DNA of 41,267 nucleotides, from assembly GCA_002423105.1 (NCBI GenBank), contig DIUT01000010.1, positions 1-41,267 of the forward strand, given 5' to 3'. The notes under the pieces are model-generated. The model had not been told where the DNA came from. It saw nothing but the letters and a program-made list of their open reading frames with translations, and ran no database searches. The DNA comes from Geobacter sp. UBA6151 (GTDB lineage: Bacteria; Desulfobacterota; Desulfuromonadia; Geobacterales; Pseudopelobacteraceae). Shown here in pieces: positions 15,795 through 24,137 of this stretch. The translations under genes and the position numbers were made by a program. The stretch's first letter is position 1. Each line of letters opens with the position of its first letter.

Positions 15795-16122
15795 ATGAAG
15801 AAATCATCAGCTGGTGGTGCTGCGACTAACGCAGGAAGTGATTATCAACAACGCGTTAGCTCAGTGTTCCTCGTTTGCATGCTCCTCGATATTGACGTAT
15901 CACATATCATTTCGACCGTATCTACCGGAATTCCCACTGAAGTATCATTTGAGACTGAAAACCCCATCGATGATTGCTGCATCAACTTTAACAATGGAAC
16001 TCAGCTTTATTTGCAAATAAAAAGAAATCTGAACTTGTCGAGCAAACCAAATTCTGATTTTTATTCTGTTATTGATCAGTTCGTTAGGCAATACCTTTGC
16101 GATGATAGCAAAGGAAGATGTA
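15795..16122 (+). pseudogene. N-terminal fragment of a nuclease-like gene cut by the RAYT element
   Basis: About 109 codons from an ATG at 15795, ending where the inverted repeat of the mobile element begins (16123); a few extra codons are read from the repeat before a stop at 16143. The fragment has SDYQQRVSSVFLVCMLLDID, then PTEVSFETENPIDDCCINF and LYLQIKRNLNLS. The spacing E...D...QxK suggests the start of a PD-(D/E)xK-type nuclease fold, as found at the N-terminus of several defence-associated DUF4297-like proteins. This reading is inference; I do not recognise the exact family. The rest of the gene is missing; the remnant at 17218-17385 may or may not be its tail. Confidence 0.5.
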
Positions 16123-17168
16123 ATGGTGTCAGGTCTACACATTGACAACCAACACATCATTGATAAACTCAGGATAGTGTAAATTCCTTATAGCCAAGGG
16201 AGCATAAAATGGGCAGATCATTAAGGATTGAATATCCAGGAGCGTTTTATCACATCACTTCGCGAGGGAACGAACGGAAGGATATCTTTAAAAGTCAACG
16301 AGATCGGGAGAAGTTTCTAACATACCTGCAGACAGCTACGCAAAGGTACGGTGCGGTAGTACATACATACTGCCTGATGAGTAATCATTATCACCTACTG
16401 CTGGAGACACCAGACGGGAATCTCGCTCAGATAATGAGACACATAAACGGCGCATACACCAATTACTACAACACCAAGAGAAAACGGGCGGGGCATCTCT
16501 TCCAAGGCAGGTACAAAGCAATTCTTATTGAGGCTGATGAATATGCAGCAGAACTTTCTCGATATATTCACTTGAATCCAGTCCGGGCAAAAATGGCCGA
16601 GAAACCAGAATCATACCAGTGGTCAAGTTTCAGAGCATACATCGGGGAAAGCAAAGTCCCGGAGTGGCTTAAAACAGACTTCATACTCGGTTACTTCGGA
16701 AACAATGGCAAAGCTGTAGGAAAAAAATACCATATTTTTGTTCATGAGCTGCTCGGAGAGGCGTCGGAGTTTTCAATTGATTGTTCCAAAGCTTCGTCAA
16801 TCTTGGGGAGTCCGGAATTTATGACAGCAATAGAGGAAAATTTTCTTTTGAACCAAGAGCCCGATAGGAATCTGCCAGAGTTACGGAAACTATCTAGACG
16901 CTTATCACTTGAAGCAATCATAGCAGAGGCCTGCGGTTACTTTGGTGAGAACGAACAACTGGCAACAAAGGTAGGTATCTATATAAGCCAAAAATACAGC
17001 GGAGCACGTCTTAAAGAGATAGGCGAGTTATTTGGTGTCGGTGAATCGGCAGTATCACAGGCAAGCAAGCGGTTTGCGATAAAGCTAACAGAGGATGCAG
17101 AACTAAGAAATCTTGTAGACAAACTGCATGCAAAGCTGAAGACTGTCAATGTGTAGACCTGACACCAT
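16123..17168 (+). mobile_element. RAYT transposase unit bounded by perfect 24-bp inverted repeats
   Basis: Bases 16123-16146 are the exact reverse complement of 17145-17168; they contain GGTGTCAGGTCTACAC and its mirror. Between them lies a single TnpA_REP transposase gene. The unit is 1046 bp. The transposase stop (17154-17156) lies inside the right repeat. Canonical IS200/IS605 elements have subterminal hairpins, not long terminal inverted repeats, so this is a different layout. No clear target-site duplication is seen. Confidence 0.8.
16209..17156 (+). CDS. REP-associated tyrosine transposase (TnpA_REP / RAYT)
   Basis: 315 residues. The N-terminal Y1 transposase domain has RIEYPGAFYHITSRGNERKDIF, the HUH pair in SNHYHLLLETPDGNLAQIMRHI (His60 and His62) and the catalytic Tyr in RYIHLNPVRA (Tyr119). 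The C-terminal part (about 215-300, LSLEAIIAEACGYFG ... RLKEIGELFGVGESAVSQASKRF) resembles the DnaA C-terminal DNA-binding helix-turn-helix. It would nick and rejoin single-stranded DNA at the flanking repeats. The frame is complete with no disabling mutation. The gene lies wholly within the inverted-repeat unit; the start is preceded by an AAGGGAG box 5 bases upstream. Confidence 0.92.
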   Translation: MGRSLRIEYPGAFYHITSRGNERKDIFKSQRDREKFLTYLQTATQRYGAVVHTYCLMSNHYHLLLETPDGNLAQIMRHINGAYTNYYNTKRKRAGHLFQGRYKAILIEADEYAAELSRYIHLNPVRAKMAEKPESYQWSSFRAYIGESKVPEWLKTDFILGYFGNNGKAVGKKYHIFVHELLGEASEFSIDCSKASSILGSPEFMTAIEENFLLNQEPDRNLPELRKLSRRLSLEAIIAEACGYFGENEQLATKVGIYISQKYSGARLKEIGELFGVGESAVSQASKRFAIKLTEDAELRNLVDKLHAKLKTVNV

Positions 17169-17216
17169 ATGACTCCATATGACTTTGACACCATATGACT
17201 TTGACACCATATGACT
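17161..17216. repeat. 16-bp tandem repeat at the right end of the RAYT unit
   Basis: TTGACACCATATGACT occurs twice exactly (17185-17200, 17201-17216), preceded by partial copies at 17161-17174 and 17175-17184. The unit contains TGACACCAT, the last nine bases of the right inverted repeat, followed by ATGACT. This suggests repeated end processing or slippage at the element boundary. Confidence 0.75.
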
Positions 17217-17217
17217 T

Positions 17218-17385
17218 CTGCTCGACACCTTCGAGATGCAGCTGGCAGCGAAAGAGAAGCTGCTTGCACAAGGAAAGACTTACTATCAGGCAAAAATGGT
17301 TACGTCAATACAGAGAATTTTCCATAAGACGAGACTTGAAGGATTCAAGTTGACTACAGCTGCCGAGCTAAGAGCATCACTATAA
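17218..17385 (+). pseudogene. C-terminal gene remnant after the RAYT unit
   Basis: A frame with no start codon of its own reads LLDTFEMQLAAKEKLLAQGK, then TYYQAKMVTSIQRIFHKTRL and finally a LRASL end before a TAA at 17383-17385. It looks like the last 55 residues of a helical protein. I do not recognise the family. It could be the tail of the gene whose head lies at 15795-16122, in which case most of the middle was lost with the insertion, or of another gene. The 63 bases after it are GC-rich with no gene seen. Confidence 0.4.
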
Positions 17386-17448
17386 GAGAGTTCAACCACT
17401 CGGCGGCACTCGGTCTCCGCTTCGCTCCGCCGGTGCGCCTCGGCCCGG

Positions 17449-19335
17449 TTATACCAATACCGGTCCCGTCACAATTCCCTCGGCCACGGCAAAGGCCAGA
17501 AACTCTTCGGCGTCATCCGGCCTGATGGCAAGGCTGGAGGCGACCTGTCCTGCGCTACGCAGGCCGTCCAACTCTTCCAGTAGGCGGTAGTACGGCTTGA
17601 TCAGGGATTCGGTGCAGACTTCGCCCCGGGCCGGATAGATGGCGGCCCATGAGCCGCAGGCGGAAAGATGCTTCGTAATCCAGGCCAGGTCCGGCTCGCC
17701 GCTTTCCAGAAGATCCAGAATCTCGTAGTTGAAGGTTGCCAATGAGACCGATGAAGCCCGTTGCAGGGGAAGTTCCAGCAGATTCAGGCGGTCCAGTTCA
17801 CGGTCCGTGGGCGGCTGCGGTGGCACCGCCATCAGGGCCACGCCGTAGTGGTAATGGTAGGCGGCGCAATCCAGGGCGGCGGGCAGCAGTTTCTGCTGTT
17901 TCTTCTCCGTAAAAAGGTCGGTCAGAAATTCCTGCTGGAGCTTGAGGATCTCAAGGTCTTCAAAACGGGCTTCGTCAATCTCTCCGCCGACTTTTGCCGA
18001 CAACCAGTCACCGAACTGCTCCAGCAATGCCACCGGACGCATCTTCAATCCCCGGACAACGGCGTTGAACCAGGCCACTGCCTTGCCACGGCTGTAGAAG
18101 ATGTCGCAGGCAGCTCCCAGGCAACGGGCACGCTCCATGTCGGCAGCCGGAAAGGTGGGGGACGCCAGCAGGGTGTAGGGCGGCTCCGGCAGGCTCGTCA
18201 AACCCTGCTCTGTTGCCCGGCTAGCCAGCCGGGTGCCCGGTAGCACCGACAAGGGGAAGATATCCATATGGTTGGGATAGAGGGAAAGCGCAAAATCCAG
18301 CCCCTCCCGAAAGGTGGTCAGGCTGTCGCCGGGCAGGCCGTAGATCAGGTCAAAACCGAAGGTGGCTCCGCTTTCGTTCAGGAGCATTACCTTGGCGGCA
18401 AATTCGTCCCGGTTGAATTTCCGGCCGACTCCTCCCGCAACCGCTGGGTCGGCGCTTTGCAGGCCGATCTGCAACGAACAGGTGAGGTCGGCGAACAGTT
18501 CGGCCTGTTCCCGGTCCAGCAGTTCGTGGCGCACCTCAAAATGGAAGTGGATATCCGGGGCCTTGTCGCGGATCAGGCGCAGCAAGGTTTTAGCCCGTTT
18601 TTTATCGGTGTTGAAGGTTGAATCGAGGGCAAATATCTGGGAGGCGCCGCGAGCTGCCAGATAGTCAAGCTCTGCCTCCAGCCGCTCCAGCGGATAGCGT
18701 CGCACCCGGCGATCACCCATGCCGTCGTAGCAGAAGTCGCAGGCAAAGGAACAGCCGCGGGAGAGTTGCCAGACCATGCCCTGGGCTATATGGCGGTCCA
18801 GCAGGCCGGACAGGTACGGGGAGGGGAGAATGGCCAGGTCATCTATCGCGGGACGGGGGATGAGGGCTACGCTACCATCAATCAGCCGGGCGGTGCCGGG
18901 CAGATCGTCCAGCGTACTCCCTGACGACAGCCGCTCCGTCAGTTCGGCCAGGGTCAGCTCACCTTCACCGGTTACCAGCAGATCAAAGGGGGCTTCCGTC
19001 AGCAGCCGGGCGGGGTCGGCGGTGGCTTCCGGACCACCGGCCAGCAACAGGAGGTCCGGTTTTTCGCGGCAGAGCCGCTGTGCCAGAACGCAACATTCCC
19101 GTCGGTTCCAGAGGTAGACCGGAAAAGCTACCAGGTCGGGCGTGGCGGTCAGAATTTCCCGACAGAGGGCATCCTGGTCATCACCCAGGAAGCGCTCGCT
19201 ACTGCTCACGGTTATCTCCGGTTTCGGATCGGGCCGACCGGTCAGGTAGGCGGTGAGAAAGGCGGCAGCCAAGGGCACTGCCTGGGCCGAAGGCATGGCA
19301 TGGATGGTGACGAAATGCAGACGGAGCGGTTTCAT
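17449..19335 (-). CDS. B12-binding radical SAM protein (DUF4080-like)
   Basis: 628 residues. The N-terminal B12-binding-like domain (about 1-160) has RLHFVTIHAMPSAQAVPLAAA, DLVAFPVYLWNRREC, LLLAGGPEATADP and DLLVTGEGE; no cobalamin-ligand DxHxxG is seen. The radical SAM core carries SRGCSFACDFCYDG (the CxxxCxxC cluster motif) and the later IGLQSADPAV and FGFDLIYGLPGD motifs. A long C-terminal region (about 400-628) is typical of the DUF4080 type. The substrate is unknown. The start lies 8 bases after the stop of the lipoprotein gene, so the two are one operon. The Q/GLPGD signature supports an anaerobic-coproporphyrinogen-oxidase-like core fold. Confidence 0.8.
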   Translation of the reverse strand: MKPLRLHFVTIHAMPSAQAVPLAAAFLTAYLTGRPDPKPEITVSSSERFLGDDQDALCREILTATPDLVAFPVYLWNRRECCVLAQRLCREKPDLLLLAGGPEATADPARLLTEAPFDLLVTGEGELTLAELTERLSSGSTLDDLPGTARLIDGSVALIPRPAIDDLAILPSPYLSGLLDRHIAQGMVWQLSRGCSFACDFCYDGMGDRRVRRYPLERLEAELDYLAARGASQIFALDSTFNTDKKRAKTLLRLIRDKAPDIHFHFEVRHELLDREQAELFADLTCSLQIGLQSADPAVAGGVGRKFNRDEFAAKVMLLNESGATFGFDLIYGLPGDSLTTFREGLDFALSLYPNHMDIFPLSVLPGTRLASRATEQGLTSLPEPPYTLLASPTFPAADMERARCLGAACDIFYSRGKAVAWFNAVVRGLKMRPVALLEQFGDWLSAKVGGEIDEARFEDLEILKLQQEFLTDLFTEKKQQKLLPAALDCAAYHYHYGVALMAVPPQPPTDRELDRLNLLELPLQRASSVSLATFNYEILDLLESGEPDLAWITKHLSACGSWAAIYPARGEVCTESLIKPYYRLLEELDGLRSAGQVASSLAIRPDDAEEFLAFAVAEGIVTGPVLV

Positions 19336-19343
19336 GATCCCTG

Positions 19344-20423
19344 CTACTGGTACTGGATGTAGACCGGCTTCGGATTCAGCTTCAGCAAGTCCTGCGGGGT
19401 CATCAGCGGATCGCCCTTCTTGGTGTCGTTGTGGTAGAACAATTTGAAGCCGGTGAACTGTACCGGTTCGGCTACGACATAGTCCCGGTAGGAGTCGCGC
19501 TTTAGCCAGGGAGCTCCCCAGCCGTCCATGTGCATCACAATCTGTACCTCAGGTCTGAGAATGATCTGTTTTGAGTTTGTGACGCCTCCCCTGGTAAAGC
19601 GGTGGATGACAAACACCTTGGGCGGCAGCTTGTGCTTTCTGACCAGATCCTTCAGATACCCGGAAGCGTAGTTGATGTCCGCCGCATCGTAGGTACCGAT
19701 CTTTTTGCCCGGCTTCTTGCCGCTGGCGATCAGGTTGAATTCCGGGTCGATCCCCAGGTGCACGTCAGGATTTTTCAGCAGCCACTCAAAGCGGGGTAGC
19801 AGGGTGCGGATATCTTCATGGCCGGTCTGGATATCGATGAAAAGGATCGCCCCGGCTTCCTTTGCCCAGCCGTAGACCTGGTTGACGATGGCGTCAGGCA
19901 TGACCATGCGGTATTTGCCGCTTTTGCCCGGTTCGCCCTGGGCCACCACAGCGATCAGATGCAGGGCCGGCTGCACCGGCAGAGAGGGGTCGGCAGCCTG
20001 CCATTTTGCCACTTCGCCCTTCAGGCGTTGCAGCATCTCATCCTTGGGAAACTCCCCCAGCGCCCCCATCCGTTTCGACAGGGGGTTGCCGTAATAGGCA
20101 ACGATCCGTTTGCCCGGCAGAATCGAGCCGGGCAGCGGTTCCGGATACTTGACCGGCCAGCCCTTTTTCTTTGCATAGTCCGGGTCTTCTCCGGCATTGT
20201 AACGAACCTTCGGAGCCGCAGCTTTTGTGCTGCTGCTTTGCGCAAAAGGGGCCGGAACCGTGCGGGCGCTGCTGGCGGTGACAAAAGGCTCTGGTTTGGC
20301 GGGAGTGACGACAGTGGGCGCTTTTTGCGGCTGCTGCTCCTGCTGGCGTTCCACACAGCTGGACAGCACCAAAGAACCTGCAAGGGAGATACTTAGACAG
20401 ATGAAACAAATCAACGGCTTCAC
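19344..20423 (-). CDS. Lipoprotein of unknown function, TIM-barrel-like C-terminal region
   Basis: 359 residues from a GTG at 20423 with AAGGAG 7 bases upstream; the longer frame from 20525 has no ribosome site. The N-terminus is a lipoprotein signal peptide with lipobox LSSC (about residue 22). A low-complexity Pro/Ala/Gln linker follows. The main domain has KRIVAYYGNPLSKRMGALGE, LHLIAVVAQGEPG, AILFIDIQTGHEDIRTLLPR, HLGIDPEFNL and VFVIHRF, the strand-ending acidic pattern of a glycosidase-type barrel. I recognise it only as a hypothetical protein type common in Geobacter relatives. It probably sits in the envelope. It is divergent from metH. Confidence 0.6.
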   Translation of the reverse strand: MKPLICFICLSISLAGSLVLSSCVERQQEQQPQKAPTVVTPAKPEPFVTASSARTVPAPFAQSSSTKAAAPKVRYNAGEDPDYAKKKGWPVKYPEPLPGSILPGKRIVAYYGNPLSKRMGALGEFPKDEMLQRLKGEVAKWQAADPSLPVQPALHLIAVVAQGEPGKSGKYRMVMPDAIVNQVYGWAKEAGAILFIDIQTGHEDIRTLLPRFEWLLKNPDVHLGIDPEFNLIASGKKPGKKIGTYDAADINYASGYLKDLVRKHKLPPKVFVIHRFTRGGVTNSKQIILRPEVQIVMHMDGWGAPWLKRDSYRDYVVAEPVQFTGFKLFYHNDTKKGDPLMTPQDLLKLNPKPVYIQYQ

Positions 20424-20470
20424 AAACGAACTCCTTGAAAGACAGACCAGAAAACCATACAGTAGTCCAT

Positions 20471-20485
20471 TATTGTAATACAATA
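20471..20485. promoter_or_regulatory. 15-bp palindrome between metH and the divergent lipoprotein gene
   Basis: TATTGTAATACAATA is a perfect palindrome about 50 bases upstream of the lipoprotein start and 80 bases upstream of the metH start. It may be an operator. No regulator is indicated by the sequence. Confidence 0.35.
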
Positions 20486-20566
20486 CAGAACCTTTTTTGT
20501 TATCACACATCCGCTGCCTGTTCATACAAAATTTTCATGGAAACATTGTTCCGGAGGAAGCCCCCC

Positions 20567-23500
20567 ATGACCCACCCGATTTTTGATGCCCTCTCCCGGC
20601 GTATCCTGGTGCTGGACGGCGCCATGGGCACCCAGATACAGAACCGCAACCTGACTGCCGCCGATTTCGGCGGTGCTGAATACGAGGGCTGCAACGAGAT
20701 GCTGGTGCTGACCCGGCCGGACGTGATTGAGGATGTCCATCGGGCTTACCTGGAGGCCGGGGCTGATATCATTGAGACCAACTCCTTTGGCTCCACGGAT
20801 ATTGTACTGGCGGAGTACGGTCTCCAGGACAAGGTATTCGAACTGAACCGGGAAGCGGTGCTGGTTGCCCGCCGGGCCTGTGCCGCCTATGCCACGCCGG
20901 ATCGTCCCCGTTTTGTGGCCGGTTCCATGGGCCCCACCACCAAGACTCTCTCAGTTACCGGTGGTGTCACCTTTGCCCAACTGGTTCAGGCGTTCCGGGG
21001 ACAGACGTTGGGGCTTCTGGCCGGAGGAGTTGACCTTCTGCTGCTGGAAACAGCCCAGGATACCCTGAACCTGAAGGCTGCCGCAGAAGGGATACGGCTG
21101 GCCTTTGAGGAGAGCGGCCAGCATGCGCCGCTGATGATCTCCGGCACCATCGAGCCCACCGGAACCATGCTGGCCGGGCAAAACGTGGAGGCGCTCTATG
21201 CCAGCGTATCCCACCTTGAAGACAGTCTCGGCCTGATCAGCATCGGACTGAACTGTGCCACCGGCCCCGAATTCATGACCGAACACCTGCGGGCACTGTC
21301 AGAGCTGGCTACCTGCCATGTCTCGGTCTACCCCAATGCCGGACTGCCGGACGAAAACGGCACCTACGCTGAATCCCCCGACTCGCTGGCTGCCAAGCTG
21401 GAACGTTTTGTGGATAACGGCTGGCTGAATATCATCGGTGGTTGTTGCGGCACCACACCTGCCCATATCGCTGCCATTGCCCGGATGGTGGCCGGAAAGC
21501 ATCCACGTGTTCCCCAGGCAGCGAGGCGTCGGGTAGTCTCCGGCATCGAACCGCTGTTCATTGAAGAGGATGCCCGTCCGGTGCTGGTGGGGGAGCGTAC
21601 CAACGTCATCGGCTCCCGCAAGTTCAAGAACATGATTGTGGCGGAAAAGTTTGAAGAAGGGGCGGAGATCGCCCGTGCCCAGATCAGGGGCGGCGCCCAG
21701 GTGATCGATGTCTGCGTGGCCAACCCGGACCGGAATGAGTCAGAGGACATGGAGCGGCTGCTGGAGTTTCTGCCAAAGAAGGTGCGGGCACCGATCATGA
21801 TCGACTCCACTGATCCGAAGATCATGGAGCAGGCGTTGCAGCGGCTGCAGGGCAAGTGTGTCATCAACTCCATCAACCTGGAGGATGGTGAGGAGCGCTT
21901 TGCCCAGGTGGCTCCGCTGCTGCGTCGTTACGGCGGAGCCGTGGTTGTGGGCTGCATTGATGAAGACCCGCAGCATGGCATGGCAGTCACCCGGCAACGC
22001 AAGCTGGAGGTGGCGCAACGCTCCTATGATCTGCTGACCACCAGATACGGGCTGCGCCCCGAAGACCTGATCTTTGATCCACTGGTCTTCCCGGTAGGCA
22101 GCGGCGACGAGAACTACATCGGCTCCGCGGTGGAGACCATTGAAGGGGTACGCCTGATTACCGAGGCTTTTCCGCAGTGCAGTACGATCCTGGGCATATC
22201 CAACGTCTCCTTCGGTCTACCCGCTGCCGGGCGTGAGGTGTTGAACTCGGTGTTTCTCTACCATTGTGTCAAGGCCGGTCTGACCTACGCCATTGTCAAT
22301 ACCGAAAAACTGGAGCGTTACGCTTCCATTCCGGAAGATGAGCGCCGCCTGGCGGAAAACCTGATCTTCTGGCAAGGGGCTGATCCGGTGGCAGCCTTTG
22401 CCGCAGCCTTCAGGGACAAACAGCCTGTCTCACATGCTCCTACGGCGGAGCTGCCGCTGGATGAGCGTTTGCCGATCTATATTATCGAAGGGGTAAAAGA
22501 CGGTCTGACCGCTGACCTGGATGCGGTGCTGGCCCGTGGTGACCGGCCGCTGGATATCATCAACGGCCCCTTGATGTCCGGTATGGCCGAGGTGGGACGT
22601 CTCTTCAACGACAATCAGCTGATCGTGGCCGAGGTGCTGCAGTCAGCCGAGGCGATGAAGGCGGCCGTGGCCCATCTTGAGTCGCATCTGGATAAGGATG
22701 AGACCTCTTCCAAGGGAAAAATGCTGCTGGCCACGGTCAAGGGGGATGTGCATGACATCGGTAAGAATCTGGTGGAGATCATCCTTTCCAACAACGGTTT
22801 TCAGGTGGTCAACCTGGGGATCAAGGTGGGGTCTGAGACCCTGATTGAGGCTGCCCGCAAGGAAAAGCCGGATTTTATCGGTCTTTCCGGCCTGCTGGTG
22901 AAAAGCGCCCTGCAGATGGCCACCACCGGCGCTGACCTTAAAAGCGCCGGTATCGATGTGCCGCTTATGGTGGGAGGGGCGGCTCTGTCCCGCCAGTTTG
23001 CCGATACCCGCATTGCGCCGGAGTATGACGCTCCGGTGCTGTACGCCAAGGATGCCATGGCCGGCCTGGAACTGGCCAACCAGCTGTTTGACCCGACCAG
23101 GAGAGCAGCGCTGCTTCAGGAGACCGCTATCAGGCAGCAGGCAGCCGTTCAAGCAGCCGGATCAAAAGTTGTCACAGTGGTCACCGCGACAACAGCGCGC
23201 TCTGCCGTTGCAGCCGATGCGCCGATACCTGCTGCCCCTGATTATGATCGCCACATTCTACGGGATATTCCGGTTGCCCAGGTACTGCCGTTCCTGAACC
23301 GTCAGATGCTCTACACCAAGCATCTGGGGTTGACCGGTTCAGTGGAAAAACTTCTGGCAGCAGGGGATGAGAAGGCGCTCAAGCTGCACCAGACCGTTGA
23401 AGAGATGCTGGCACGGGTGGCCGCAGAAGGGCTGATCAGACCCCAGGCGTTGTATCGTTTCTATCCGGCAAACAGCGCTGGTAATGACCTTGTTCTCTAC

Positions 23501-24022
23501 ACTCCGGAGGCACCGGAGCAGGAACAGGCACGCTTCACCCTACCCCGCCAGGCAGCCGGAGAACGGCTCTGTGTGGCGGATTTTGTCCGTCCCGTTGGCG
23601 CAGGGCTGGATAACATGGCGCTCTTTACGGTTACTTGCGGCCTGGGAATCAGGGAGCTGTCCGAGGCCTGGAAGACAGCCGGGGATTACCTCAACTCTCA
23701 CCTGTTGCAAGCCTTGGCCCTGGAAATGGCTGAAGCAACGGCAGAGTTCCTGCACAAGCGGATTCGCACCTCCTGGGGCATCATTGATGAAGCAAATCTG
23801 TCCATGAAGCAGATCTTCAACGCCGAGTATCACGGCATCCGGGTTTCCTTCGGCTATCCAGCCTGCCCGGAACTGGAAGATCAGGAAAAACTGTTTACCC
23901 TGCTCAGGCCGGAAGAGATCGGTTTGCGACTCACCGAAGGCTACATGATGGATCCGGAGGCCAGTGTGTCAGCCCTGGTGTTTCATCACCCCGAAGGCAG
24001 GTATTTTGATGTAACTCGCTGA
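20567..24022 (+). CDS. metH: Cobalamin-dependent methionine synthase
   Basis: 1151 residues from the ATG at 20567 preceded by GGAGGA; the longer frame from 20435 lies in the promoter region. Domains in order: homocysteine-binding (about 1-310; zinc ligands Cys230, Cys293, Cys294 in NCATG and GGCCGT), methylfolate-binding (about 335-600), B12 cap and B12 domain (about 640-870; DVHDIG with His729 as lower cobalt ligand and Asp727, Gly732), a linker, and the activation domain (about 905-1151) with the SAM site around SFGYPACPE. It moves the methyl of 5-methyltetrahydrofolate to homocysteine. It is single-copy in the window and closes the methyl cycle with ahcY. Length fits the 1150-1250 residue norm. 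Confidence 0.97.
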   Translation: MTHPIFDALSRRILVLDGAMGTQIQNRNLTAADFGGAEYEGCNEMLVLTRPDVIEDVHRAYLEAGADIIETNSFGSTDIVLAEYGLQDKVFELNREAVLVARRACAAYATPDRPRFVAGSMGPTTKTLSVTGGVTFAQLVQAFRGQTLGLLAGGVDLLLLETAQDTLNLKAAAEGIRLAFEESGQHAPLMISGTIEPTGTMLAGQNVEALYASVSHLEDSLGLISIGLNCATGPEFMTEHLRALSELATCHVSVYPNAGLPDENGTYAESPDSLAAKLERFVDNGWLNIIGGCCGTTPAHIAAIARMVAGKHPRVPQAARRRVVSGIEPLFIEEDARPVLVGERTNVIGSRKFKNMIVAEKFEEGAEIARAQIRGGAQVIDVCVANPDRNESEDMERLLEFLPKKVRAPIMIDSTDPKIMEQALQRLQGKCVINSINLEDGEERFAQVAPLLRRYGGAVVVGCIDEDPQHGMAVTRQRKLEVAQRSYDLLTTRYGLRPEDLIFDPLVFPVGSGDENYIGSAVETIEGVRLITEAFPQCSTILGISNVSFGLPAAGREVLNSVFLYHCVKAGLTYAIVNTEKLERYASIPEDERRLAENLIFWQGADPVAAFAAAFRDKQPVSHAPTAELPLDERLPIYIIEGVKDGLTADLDAVLARGDRPLDIINGPLMSGMAEVGRLFNDNQLIVAEVLQSAEAMKAAVAHLESHLDKDETSSKGKMLLATVKGDVHDIGKNLVEIILSNNGFQVVNLGIKVGSETLIEAARKEKPDFIGLSGLLVKSALQMATTGADLKSAGIDVPLMVGGAALSRQFADTRIAPEYDAPVLYAKDAMAGLELANQLFDPTRRAALLQETAIRQQAAVQAAGSKVVTVVTATTARSAVAADAPIPAAPDYDRHILRDIPVAQVLPFLNRQMLYTKHLGLTGSVEKLLAAGDEKALKLHQTVEEMLARVAAEGLIRPQALYRFYPANSAGNDLVLYTPEAPEQEQARFTLPRQAAGERLCVADFVRPVGAGLDNMALFTVTCGLGIRELSEAWKTAGDYLNSHLLQALALEMAEATAEFLHKRIRTSWGIIDEANLSMKQIFNAEYHGIRVSFGYPACPELEDQEKLFTLLRPEEIGLRLTEGYMMDPEASVSALVFHHPEGRYFDVTR

Positions 24023-24137
24023 TATTGTGTTTTAATCTTATTTTAGACCGCATTAGTCTTGCTTCTTGCATTGTTTTACAACTGTGTTACTGTTCTTCGA
24101 CACATACTTACTTATTTGAGGGTAAAGGGAGACGGTC

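Noticed and set aside
17386..17448. GC-rich segment as a small RNA or terminator
   Set aside because: Some short inverted words (CGGCGG/CCGCCG) are present but no stem with a T tract and no recognisable RNA.
20435..20566. N-terminal extension of MetH by 44 codons
   Set aside because: No ribosome site at the upstream start, the extension has no similarity to MetH, and it covers the divergent promoter region; GGAGGA precedes the ATG at 20567.
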